DNA of 64,000 nucleotides, taken from assembly GCA_028282465.1 (NCBI GenBank), contig JANQHX010000031.1, forward strand, positions 1 through 64,000, given 5' to 3'. Below the pieces are notes generated by a model. That model did not search any database. It was not told the origin of the DNA and saw only the letters and a list, made by a program, of their open reading frames with translations. Source of the stretch: Gynuella sp. (GTDB lineage: Bacteria > Pseudomonadota > Gammaproteobacteria > Pseudomonadales > Natronospirillaceae). Positions 56,835-64,000 of the stretch are shown piece after piece; within the stretch, counting starts at the first letter, position 1; every line of letters starts with the position of its first letter. A program made the translations under genes and the position numbers.

Positions 56835-56894
56835 CCGTTTTGAATAAAAACTTTCGATTAGAAAGAATTCCACTAATTTTATTGGGTACTTACT

Positions 56895-57626
56895 ATGACC
56901 GAGCAAGCCAACCACCATCTGCTACTGATTGACGACGATTTCAACCTAGGTCAGTTGCTGAAAGAATATCTGGAAATTGAAGGTTTCAAACTCGACACTG
57001 CCCATAACGGCGCTGACGGTATCGCGAAAGCAGAAAAGGACTATGACCTAATATTGCTGGATGTGATGATGCCTGATATGAGCGGTTTTGAAGTTCTAAA
57101 AATCATTCGCCAAAAGAAACAGATTTTAACGCCTGTTCTGATGCTCACTGCGAAAGGTGATGAAATGGATCGAGTGTTAGGACTTGAACTTGGAGCGGAT
57201 GACTACCTTCCTAAACCCTATTCTCATCGTGAATTAGTGGCTCGTGTAAAAGCTCTAATTCGTCGCTCACAAATGGATATGTCTCCAGAGCAAAAGCAAA
57301 TTCACTTGGACGTTGGTGGTATCGAGTTAGACACATCCACCCACAGCGCAAAAGCTGAAGGCAACATACTAGAGTTAACCACCACAGAGTTTAAAGTGTT
57401 ACAAACTCTGATGATTGAAGCCAACAAAGTAGTAGATAAAAATTCTTTAAACCTAGCCGCACTGGGTAGAAGGATTGAAGCTTACGACAGATCTATTGAT
57501 ATGCACGTGAGCAACCTGCGGAAAAAAATACAGGCCGTTGCACCAGACCTACAACGAATCAAAACGATTCGAGGTGTAGGTTATATGTTCACTGACGAGG
57601 AAAATGCGGCAGAGGAACAAGAGTGA
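56895..57626 (+). CDS. cpxR: OmpR-family response regulator (CpxR-like)
   Basis: 243 residues: receiver domain (about 8-122) with acidic pocket DDD, phosphoacceptor D in LILLDVMMPDMSG near 58 and K in YLPKPY, then a winged-helix DNA-binding domain (about 145-235; LDTSTHSAKAEGNILELTTTEFKVLQTLM, RSIDMHVSNLRKKI, IKTIRGVGYMF). The sequence and the partner fit CpxR; the symbol is inferred from the cpxP-cpxRA layout. Overlaps the kinase gene by four bases. Confidence 0.85.
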   Translation: MTEQANHHLLLIDDDFNLGQLLKEYLEIEGFKLDTAHNGADGIAKAEKDYDLILLDVMMPDMSGFEVLKIIRQKKQILTPVLMLTAKGDEMDRVLGLELGADDYLPKPYSHRELVARVKALIRRSQMDMSPEQKQIHLDVGGIELDTSTHSAKAEGNILELTTTEFKVLQTLMIEANKVVDKNSLNLAALGRRIEAYDRSIDMHVSNLRKKIQAVAPDLQRIKTIRGVGYMFTDEENAAEEQE

Positions 57627-59026
57627 TCCAAGAACACTGGCTAGCCAGGCTTAACCCCTGGCATAGCCTGTTTGGAAAATTTTTTATATGGTTCTGGATT
57701 ACTTTAGTACTGATTATTTCGGCTACCACCTTTGTAGTTCAACACTATTCCACCCCTTATCGAATGATCGCAGCTGATGACAGCTACGACCGAATCCTAA
57801 GACGACAAGCCAGACGCATTGTTTCGTTCTACGCTCGCTTTGGCCCGGATGCCATTCACCAAATTCAGCGCATCAATGAGCGAGAACAAATTCAAATCAT
57901 TATGATTGATGATGATTTTCGAATGATTGGCAACCCCAGACCCAATCGAAAAGTGATTCCCATGATGACCGAGATGTTGGAATCTGAAAAACCCGTCATA
58001 GGCTTATTTGCAACTGAGGTCTGGTTAGGCCCAGTTCACTTGCAAGTAAACGACCGGCATTATTTTTTGCTATTGAAAGGGGTTCCCTTTCCTGAGGGGC
58101 AGGCGCTGCCACCTAGGTTGGAAAACCGCTGGATCGTCGCGGCTTTGGCACTCATTCTGAGCTGTTTCTTGAGCGCCGGATTGGCCTGGTCGTTCTCCAG
58201 ACCCATCACCAAAATGAGACGCGCCGCCCGAAGCTTGGCCCAAGGCCGATTAGACACCCGTCTTGGAGACGAAATCGTGTTGCGCCATGATGAGTTCGGT
58301 GCACTTGGAAGAGACTTTGATGACATGGCTGCTCGGTTAGAAAATCTAATTCATGCCCAGCAACGATTGCTTTCAAATGTGAGTCATGAATTGCGGTCAC
58401 CGTTGACACGAATCCAAGTGGCATTAGGTATTGCCCATTTAAAAGCACCAGATGTGATGACCAGTACTCTAGACCGCATCGAAAAAGAATCGAATCAACT
58501 GGAGCAAATGATCGCCCAGGTATTGAAGCTGTCCCGTTTAGAAAACCAAATGCAACATGTGCAAATGGTTGCTTTAGATCTATCGCAATTGATCAACAAA
58601 ATTGTCGATGACGCCAATTTCGAAGCTCAAGCATCCAACAGATCTGTGGTGTTGAATGCACAGCATACCTTGACTGTTCAAGGAGAAAGCCAGCTACTCG
58701 AAAGCGCCATTGAAAACGTAGTCAGAAATGCCATTCGCTACACACCCGAAAACACTGCGATTGATGTAAATACTTTTGACCAAGACAATCAGGTAATTGT
58801 GACGGTTAGAGATAAAGGCGCTGGGGCGTCTGAAGAAATCATAGCCCATCTCTTTGAGCCCTTTTATAGAGCAGTGCAAAACGAAGGAAATGGCGCAGGT
58901 CTTGGACTTTCAATCGCCTATCAAGTGGTCAAAAGACATCATGGAGAAATCAGCGCACGTAATCATCCAGAAGGCGGATTAGAAGTTTGCTTCAAGTTCC
59001 CGGGCATTCCTTTAATTGATCCCTGA
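57623..59026 (+). CDS. cpxA: Sensor histidine kinase (CpxA-like)
   Basis: 467 residues: membrane helix (about 20-40), periplasmic sensor domain (about 41-170), second helix (about 172-192), HAMP, then HisKA with SNVSHELRSPLTRIQ near 255 carrying the phosphorylated His, and a HATPase domain with N box ENVVRNAIRYTP, G1 DKGAGASEE and G2 GNGAGLGLSIAYQVV. Starts at GTG 57623 overlapping the regulator stop (GTGA). Envelope stress sensing is by analogy with CpxA. Confidence 0.86.
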   Translation: MIQEHWLARLNPWHSLFGKFFIWFWITLVLIISATTFVVQHYSTPYRMIAADDSYDRILRRQARRIVSFYARFGPDAIHQIQRINEREQIQIIMIDDDFRMIGNPRPNRKVIPMMTEMLESEKPVIGLFATEVWLGPVHLQVNDRHYFLLLKGVPFPEGQALPPRLENRWIVAALALILSCFLSAGLAWSFSRPITKMRRAARSLAQGRLDTRLGDEIVLRHDEFGALGRDFDDMAARLENLIHAQQRLLSNVSHELRSPLTRIQVALGIAHLKAPDVMTSTLDRIEKESNQLEQMIAQVLKLSRLENQMQHVQMVALDLSQLINKIVDDANFEAQASNRSVVLNAQHTLTVQGESQLLESAIENVVRNAIRYTPENTAIDVNTFDQDNQVIVTVRDKGAGASEEIIAHLFEPFYRAVQNEGNGAGLGLSIAYQVVKRHHGEISARNHPEGGLEVCFKFPGIPLIDP

Positions 59027-59103
59027 CACAGAACCATCATTTTGCCCAGATCTGGAGTCTTCTTATAATTTAATGCTCTTATTTAACCACTCAGTTATTT
59101 GTC

Positions 59104-59619
59104 ATGAATTCTGCCATTGAACAATTTGAAATTAAGCCTGCTACTGAACTAGATATTCCTACTATTCTGCATTTCATCAGGTCTTTAGCTGAATACGAAA
59201 AACTACTACCCATGGTTGAAGCCACTGAAGAAAAGCTTAAGGACACTCTGTTTGATAATCCTGTCGCTGAAGTTGTCATCGGTTTTTATCAATCTAAACC
59301 AGTGGGATTCGCACTGTTTTTTCAAAATTACTCTACCTTCTTGGCCAAGCCCGGTTTGTATCTGGAAGATCTATTTGTTGATCCTGAATTTAGAGGTTAT
59401 GGCTTCGGCCAATCTTTATTTTGCTACGTGGCAGCGCAGGCAAAAAACAGAAACTGTGGTCGATTTGAATGGACAGTACTGGACTGGAATCAACCTGCCC
59501 GAGATTTCTATGCTTCCATGGGATCAGTGGAACATGATGACTGGATCATTAATCGATTAACCGGCGATGCGCTGGATAAAATCGCAGAAAATTTCCAGCA
59601 GTCTGGTAACGCAAATTAA
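59104..59619 (+). CDS. GNAT family N-acetyltransferase
   Basis: 171 residues. The GNAT acetyl-CoA loop is LEDLFVDPEFRGYGFGQSLFCYV near 85-107, with WTVLDWNQPARDFYASMG near 120-138. The overall pattern is that of the diamine acetyltransferase-like group, but the substrate is not decided. Followed directly by ybaK (stop to ATG 4 bp). Confidence 0.88.
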   Translation: MNSAIEQFEIKPATELDIPTILHFIRSLAEYEKLLPMVEATEEKLKDTLFDNPVAEVVIGFYQSKPVGFALFFQNYSTFLAKPGLYLEDLFVDPEFRGYGFGQSLFCYVAAQAKNRNCGRFEWTVLDWNQPARDFYASMGSVEHDDWIINRLTGDALDKIAENFQQSGNAN

Positions 59620-59623
59620 AATT

Positions 59624-60100
59624 ATGACTCCAGCCATCCAATTACTTAAGAAACTAAAGGTTAGCTTCAAACTTCATGAGTATGAAACGGATACCCATGA
59701 TCTAGGTTATGGTGAAGCTGCTGCCAAAGCACTGGGGGTTCCTACCAATATAATGTTTAAAACGCTTTTAGCGAGTTCTGAAAAGAATAAGCCACCCTGT
59801 GTTGCGGCATTGGTACCCGTTAGTAGCCAACTTAATCTTAAACATCTGGCAAAAGCTTCGAAATACAAAGCATTAATGATGGCTGATCCGAACCTAGCTG
59901 AAAAATCGACAGGTTATCTGGTTGGAGGCATTAGTCCTTTTGGACAGAAGAAATCATTGCCCATTTTTGTAGATAGCAGCATCACTGAGTTAGAAGAAGT
60001 ATTTGTCAGTGGTGGTAAGCGTGGATTGCAAATTTCGATCTCCCCCGAGGATTTGATTGATGTTTTAAATGCTCGCTCGGCGCATTTGGTATCACCTTGA
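59624..60100 (+). CDS. ybaK: Cys-tRNA(Pro)/Cys-tRNA(Cys) deacylase YbaK
   Basis: 158 residues; editing-domain protein that clears Cys from tRNA(Pro). The lysine of FKTLLA and the GGISPFGQKKSLP block are characteristic. The frame opens upstream inside the GNAT gene; the ATG at 59624 gives MTPAIQLLKKLKVSFKLHEY and the usual length. Confidence 0.93.
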   Translation: MTPAIQLLKKLKVSFKLHEYETDTHDLGYGEAAAKALGVPTNIMFKTLLASSEKNKPPCVAALVPVSSQLNLKHLAKASKYKALMMADPNLAEKSTGYLVGGISPFGQKKSLPIFVDSSITELEEVFVSGGKRGLQISISPEDLIDVLNARSAHLVSP

Positions 60101-60269
60101 ATAGTTATGGTCGAGCTGAAATTAGCTCGACAATTCCCGTTGCGAATCACTTAAGCCATCACAATTTGTAGAGTGAATTACATTTTGGGCTTACGTTATT
60201 TGATAGCTTGAAATTTTCTGATAAGTTGAAAGCTGCACGGGAATAAAAACAACAAAGACCGGAGAAAAA

Positions 60270-60704
60270 ATGAAATCAATTCTACTTGTGATCGTCACAC
60301 TATTTACTGCCAATCTTGCGTTTTCTGAAGACCCATCCGTTATCGGCAAATGGGTCTCAGTGGATGATGAAACTGGACAAAGACAAAGCATTGTCGAACT
60401 TTATCAAAAGGACGGTGAGCTCAGGGGAAAACTCTTGGAGCTACTCATACCCGAGGACAAAGGCAGTGTTTGCAGCAAGTGTAAAGGCGACCTTAAAAAC
60501 CACCCAATAGAAGGCATGGAAATCATCTGGGGACTTACACTTAAAGATGGAGTTTGGCAAGGGGGTCAAATCCTAGATCCCAGCCGGGGCAGAGCCTACA
60601 GAGCTAAAATTTCTCTTCAAGACAACCCAGACCTGCTGGATGTGAGGGGCTTTATGGGGATCGCCGCATTGGGCCGAACTCAAACCTGGCAGAGAGTGGA
60701 ATAA
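60270..60704 (+). CDS. DUF2147 periplasmic protein
   Basis: 144 residues: signal peptide (about 1-19, ending AFSE) and a DUF2147 domain (VIGKWVSVDDETGQRQSIVELYQKDGELRGKL, GGQILDPSRGRAYRAKISL). A pair of cysteines (CSKC) could form a disulfide or bind a metal. Function unknown. GGAG precedes the ATG. Upstream is a 170-bp gap that contains an 8-bp hairpin at 60110-60131. Confidence 0.8.
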   Translation: MKSILLVIVTLFTANLAFSEDPSVIGKWVSVDDETGQRQSIVELYQKDGELRGKLLELLIPEDKGSVCSKCKGDLKNHPIEGMEIIWGLTLKDGVWQGGQILDPSRGRAYRAKISLQDNPDLLDVRGFMGIAALGRTQTWQRVE

Positions 60705-60784
60705 CTACAAATCTTGGTTTTCAAATTGGAATTATGGACTAACCTGAGAAGGTATATTCAATTGTTAACTGAGATTTCCAAATA

Positions 60785-61147
60785 ATGGCCAGCATTCTAG
60801 TTGTTGACGATTCCAGCTCTATACGCCAGCTTGCATCATTTACGCTCAAGTCAAAAGGGCATGAGGTTCAAGAGGCTCCAGACGGTAAGGAAGCGCTCAC
60901 TAAAGCCAAGAGCGCAGTATTCGACTTGGTGCTCACTGACCGCAACATGCCAAATATGAACGGTGTGGAGTTAACACAGGAGCTAAGAGGTTTACCCAGC
61001 TATAAAGCCACACCTATATTGATGCTCACCACAGAAAGTGAAAATGAAAAAAAACAGGAAGGAAAATCTGCTGGGGTAACTGGCTGGATCGTCAAACCTT
61101 TCCACCCAGATACCTTGCTCAATATCGTGGCAAAATTGCTAGATTAA
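60785..61147 (+). CDS. Stand-alone CheY-like response regulator
   Basis: 120 residues, a single receiver domain: DD in ILVVDDSSS, phosphoacceptor D in LVLTDRNMPNMNG near 52, T in LMLTTES, K in IVKPFHP. No kinase or output gene lies beside it; its partner is unknown. Resembles single-domain CheY regulators. Followed by a hairpin terminator. Confidence 0.9.
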   Translation: MASILVVDDSSSIRQLASFTLKSKGHEVQEAPDGKEALTKAKSAVFDLVLTDRNMPNMNGVELTQELRGLPSYKATPILMLTTESENEKKQEGKSAGVTGWIVKPFHPDTLLNIVAKLLD

Positions 61148-61164
61148 GCATAATGGCTTTCGCT

Positions 61165-61194
61165 AAAGAGGCGCTTAATAGCAGACCTCTTTTT
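61165..61194. terminator. Terminator between the CheY-like gene and rpiA
   Basis: AAAGAGG (61165-61171) with CCTCTTT (61186-61192), 14-nt loop, followed by T on the plus strand; the minus strand side also gives a short T-run. Serves the convergent pair. Confidence 0.6.
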
Positions 61195-61214
61195 AACTTT
61201 TAAGGGATTGTTAA

Positions 61215-61919
61215 TTAAAAATAATTGCCATCTTGGGCAACTGTATTGGCAACAGTAAAGGTTTTCACGCCCTCTGCCGTACCCAAAAGCAGCACATCTG
61301 CCGGTCGAGCCGCAAATAGCCCGTTAGTTACGACTCCCACAATTGAATTTAGATTGTTTTCTAACTCAACCGGGTTTTCTATCTTCATACCATGAACGTC
61401 CAGAATATGGTTGCCATTGTCAGTAACAACGCCTTCTCGATAAACAGGATGCCCACCCAGCTTCACTATTTCTCTGGCCACATAACTGCGGGACATTGGA
61501 ATCACTTCGACTGGTAGTGGAAAACCACCCAACACTTCCACAGCCTTTGACTCATCTGCAATGCATACAAACTTTTTGGCAACGGCAGTGACAATCTTTT
61601 CTCTGGTAAGAGCAGCGCCACCGCCCTTAATTAATTCCAGTTTTTTATTCGCTTCGTCCGCACCATCTATATAGAAGTCCATGGCAGAAATATCATTAAG
61701 ATCAAACACTTCAATACCATGACCTTTAAGCCTCTCAGCTGAAGCTTCTGAACTGGCAACAGCACCTTTAAAGTCAGTTCTAAATGCAGCCAGCTCATCA
61801 ATAAACATATTCGCAGTAGAGCCTGTACCAATCCCCAAAATGGTATCCGCTCTCAGGTCAGGCTCAATAAAAGAAATAGCCGCTTGCGCTACCGCTAATT
61901 TTAATTCGTCTTGAGTCAT
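61215..61919 (-). CDS. rpiA: Ribose-5-phosphate isomerase A
   Basis: Interconverts ribose 5-phosphate and ribulose 5-phosphate. 234 residues; [40 protein letters not shown] and the C-terminal [19 protein letters not shown] are family blocks. The ATG at 61919 gives [14 protein letters not shown], like E. coli MTQDELKKAVG. Divergent from ilvA as in Pseudomonas. Confidence 0.97.
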   Translation of the reverse strand: MTQDELKLAVAQAAISFIEPDLRADTILGIGTGSTANMFIDELAAFRTDFKGAVASSEASAERLKGHGIEVFDLNDISAMDFYIDGADEANKKLELIKGGGAALTREKIVTAVAKKFVCIADESKAVEVLGGFPLPVEVIPMSRSYVAREIVKLGGHPVYREGVVTDNGNHILDVHGMKIENPVELENNLNSIVGVVTNGLFAARPADVLLLGTAEGVKTFTVANTVAQDGNYF

Positions 61920-62027
61920 ATCATCGTTGCCCAATTAGTGTTCAATTTAGTTCTATTATAACTGACTCACTTCGTGCTTTCCGGTAAAATCCGCGCCTTT
62001 GTTAATATCCGCCCCCACAGGTCTGCA

Positions 62028-63536
62028 ATGCTTGAGCACTACGTTAAAAAGATCCTAACCGCCAAAGTTTATGGCGCCGCTGTTGAAACCCCGCTAGAAA
62101 AAGCCCCTACCATCAGTAAGCGCATGGACAATAACATTTTAATTAAACGCGAAGACCTGCAACCTGTATTCTCTTTTAAGCTTCGCGGTGCCTACAACAA
62201 AATGGCCCATTTGACTGAAGAAGAAAAAGCCAAAGGGGTTGTTGCGGCTTCGGCGGGTAACCACGCTCAGGGCTTAGCTGAGTCAGCACGACTGATGTCT
62301 GTAAAAGCAACCATTGTGATGCCTAAAACCACACCTGACATTAAAGTGGCATCAGTACGAGCCCGTGGCGGCAAAGTTGTGCTCCACGGCGATACGTTTG
62401 ACGAAGCGTTCGAACACTCCCAGAAGCTAGTTGAAGAAAAAGGCTTGGTGTATATCCACCCCTATGACGACCCAGAAATCATTGCGGGTCAGGGCACGAT
62501 AGCGAGAGAAATTCTGCATCAAGAAAGTGATATTGATGCCATGTTTATTCCAGTCGGCGGCGGAGGCTTGATAGCAGGAATCGCTGCCTATGTGAAATAC
62601 CTGAGCCCAACTACCAAGGTCTATGGTGTCGAGTTTGAAGAGTCTGCATGCTTAGCGGCAGCAAAAGAAGCCGGCGATAGAGTTGTTTTATCTCAGGTAG
62701 GCATTTTTGCTGATGGCGTTGCTGTGGCCCAAATTGGAAAACACACTTGGGAAGTCTGCAAAGACCATGTCGACGATGTCATTACCGTAACTGCCGATGA
62801 AATATGTGCTGCTATCAAAGATATCTTTGATGACACCCGATCCATTGCCGAGCCTGCAGGTGCTGTGGGTCTTGCTGGTCTTAAAAAATATATTGAAGAG
62901 CACCAAGTTACTGGAAAAAAACTAGTGACCACCTGCTCAGGGGCCAACATGAATTTTGACCGCTTAAGATATGTTGCGGAAAGAGCTGAAATTGGTGAAA
63001 AGCGCGAAGCCATTTTGGCAGTTACCATTCCTGAAAGACCTGGAGCCTACCAGAAGTTCCTAAACGTAATTGGAAAGCGAATGGTGACAGAATTTAATTA
63101 TCGTTATGACGATCCACAAAAAGCACAAATTTTCGTAGGCTTGAAAATCAGCAGTAGCTCAGAGAGACAGGAAATTGTAAATGCTTTAACAGAAAAAAAT
63201 TATCCGGTAACAGATCTTACCGATAACGATATGGCTAAGTCTCACGTTCGACACATGGTGGGTGGCAGAGGCCATGGTGTTGAAAATGAAAAGATATTTC
63301 GTTTTGAATTCCCTGAACGCCCTGGTGCATTATTGAATTTTTTAAAAGTAGTTGGCGATCGTTGGAATATATCTATGTTTCACTACCGAAATCATGGAGC
63401 AGCATACGGACGGGTATTAGCGGGTTTACAGGTACCAGATGTCGATAAGCCTGAGCTGCAAGAGTTTCTAAAAACCCTGGGTTACCCATACTGGGAAGAA
63501 AATGACAACCCAGTCTATGATTTATTTTTGTCTTAG
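62028..63536 (+). CDS. ilvA: Threonine deaminase, biosynthetic
   Basis: Makes 2-oxobutanoate from threonine for isoleucine synthesis. 502 residues: PLP domain with lysine in FSFKLRGAYNKM near 60 and GGGGLIAGIAAY for phosphate, then two ACT-like regulatory domains (VTIPERPGAYQKFLNVIG near 330, FEFPERPGALLNFLKVVG near 425) for isoleucine and valine control. ATG at 62028 has AGG six bases upstream; the frame extends further upstream but this start gives the family N-terminus. Confidence 0.96.
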   Translation: MLEHYVKKILTAKVYGAAVETPLEKAPTISKRMDNNILIKREDLQPVFSFKLRGAYNKMAHLTEEEKAKGVVAASAGNHAQGLAESARLMSVKATIVMPKTTPDIKVASVRARGGKVVLHGDTFDEAFEHSQKLVEEKGLVYIHPYDDPEIIAGQGTIAREILHQESDIDAMFIPVGGGGLIAGIAAYVKYLSPTTKVYGVEFEESACLAAAKEAGDRVVLSQVGIFADGVAVAQIGKHTWEVCKDHVDDVITVTADEICAAIKDIFDDTRSIAEPAGAVGLAGLKKYIEEHQVTGKKLVTTCSGANMNFDRLRYVAERAEIGEKREAILAVTIPERPGAYQKFLNVIGKRMVTEFNYRYDDPQKAQIFVGLKISSSSERQEIVNALTEKNYPVTDLTDNDMAKSHVRHMVGGRGHGVENEKIFRFEFPERPGALLNFLKVVGDRWNISMFHYRNHGAAYGRVLAGLQVPDVDKPELQEFLKTLGYPYWEENDNPVYDLFLS

Positions 63537-63560
63537 TCCTTCTGGAGAGCTTTAAAAACC

Positions 63561-63791
63561 ATGACTGTTTTAAGATGGGTGACGTTTGCGATCATGCTGG
63601 TGCTGGAGTTTGCTGCGTTAATGTCTGGGCTTTGGTTAAGCTTGATCGCCTGTATGTTTTTTTGCTTTGCTTTAATCATTCCACCCAAGCAACTGGAACC
63701 CATGCTGCCGGTTAAATACATGACCTTTTATACCGCCGGTCTAATTGTAGTGGTGTTTACATCGTTTCTAAATGTGGCATTGGTTTCTTAA
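63561..63791 (+). CDS. Small two-helix membrane protein
   Basis: 76 residues with two hydrophobic segments (about 6-45, possibly two short helices, and 55-74) separated by a short loop IPPKQLEPMLPVKYM. 24 bp after ilvA on the same strand and probably cotranscribed. No homologue recognised. Confidence 0.55.
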   Translation: MTVLRWVTFAIMLVLEFAALMSGLWLSLIACMFFCFALIIPPKQLEPMLPVKYMTFYTAGLIVVVFTSFLNVALVS

Positions 63792-63834
63792 GCCAGAGCC
63801 TAAACAATGGTTTTAACCTGACTGAAAACCTTTG

Positions 63835-64000
63835 CTACAGTCCGCGCATTGCTTTAAATTTTTGTGCTTGGCGCCGAGACATTTCAATAGGTGACACGCC
63901 ATTCACCGTTATTTCGAGACCATTATTTTCCAAAACTTCGATATTTCTAATAAACTCAAGATTAACAATAAAATGTCGATTAGCTCGAAAGAAATGGCTC
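63835..64000 (-). CDS. LytTR-domain transcriptional regulator (C-terminal end only)
   Basis: Only the last about 55 residues lie in the window; the rest is beyond base 64000. The segment SHFFRANRHFIVNLEFI, then LEITVNGVSPIEMSRRQAQKFKAM and the stop, is the end of a LytTR DNA-binding domain (the RANRxFIVN motif). Upstream domain unseen. Such proteins are often two-component regulators. Confidence 0.85.
   Translation of the reverse strand, partial: SHFFRANRHFIVNLEFIRNIEVLENNGLEITVNGVSPIEMSRRQAQKFKAMRGL

Overview
The window is a contiguous piece of a gammaproteobacterial chromosome with moderate-to-low GC. Gene order is nearly that of Pseudomonas aeruginosa from orn/rsgA through queG, tsaE, amiB, mutL, miaA, hfq, hflXKC, hisZ, purA, rnr, rlmB, rpsF-rpsR-rplI, dnaB and alr, and close to E. 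coli across rlmE-ftsH-folP-glmM-(tpiA)-secG-tRNA-Leu-tRNA-fMet-rimP-nusA-infB. A FimX homologue, hisZ, a MutL with the endonuclease motif, and the EF-P lysylation genes epmA/epmB point to a marine relative of Pseudomonadales/Oceanospirillales; the species cannot be named from the sequence alone. Almost all of it is core genome. There is no CRISPR array, prophage or defence island.

Layout. 1-12 kb, minus strand: infB (cut by the window edge), nusA, rimP, an initiator-tRNA locus, tRNA-Leu(GAG), secG, tpiA, glmM, folP, ftsH and rlmE, with divergent yhbY. 12-28 kb: glyA, ettA, a diguanylate-cyclase-like protein with a degenerate GGDEF site, a short Ppx/GppA phosphatase, fimX with a large PilZ-type neighbour, the EF-P module (epmB divergent from efp-epmA), a ProQ/FinO-domain protein, an unidentified small protein, psd and an HDOD protein. 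28-44 kb: a small conserved gene and a palindromic mobile-element relic behind rsgA, then orn, a YciI-like protein, queG, tsaE-amiB-mutL-miaA, a CBM6-like lipoprotein lodged between miaA and hfq, hflX-hflK-hflC, hisZ and purA. 44-64 kb: rnr, a PilZ protein, rlmB, a solute-binding protein, lemA with an M48 peptidase, rpsF-rpsR-DUF2232-rplI, dnaB-alr, a CpxP/Spy-like gene divergent from a CpxRA-type two-component system, a GNAT enzyme, ybaK, a DUF2147 protein, a lone CheY-like receiver, rpiA divergent from ilvA, and the end of a LytTR regulator.

The themes are translation (IF2, initiator tRNA, EF-P and its modification, EttA, RsgA, RimP, rRNA and tRNA modification), envelope homeostasis (FtsH, HflKC, M48/LemA, Cpx, AmiB, Psd) and c-di-GMP signalling (FimX, degenerate GGDEF, two PilZ-type proteins).

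The most unusual structure is at the initiator tRNA. One intact tRNA-fMet is preceded in its transcript by three exact-period (110 bp) modules, each a 5' half of tRNA-fMet joined to a strong hairpin instead of a 3' half, and it is followed by a degenerate tRNA-fMet copy. Also notable: rnr has no ATG, GTG, TTG or CTG codon for its conserved N-terminus and appears to start at ATC; the initiator tRNA has a U1-U72 mismatch; a GTAAA-N6-GTAAA CpxR-type box lies between the cpxP-like and cpxR genes; and a symmetric 261-bp palindromic element ends next to the rsgA stop codon.
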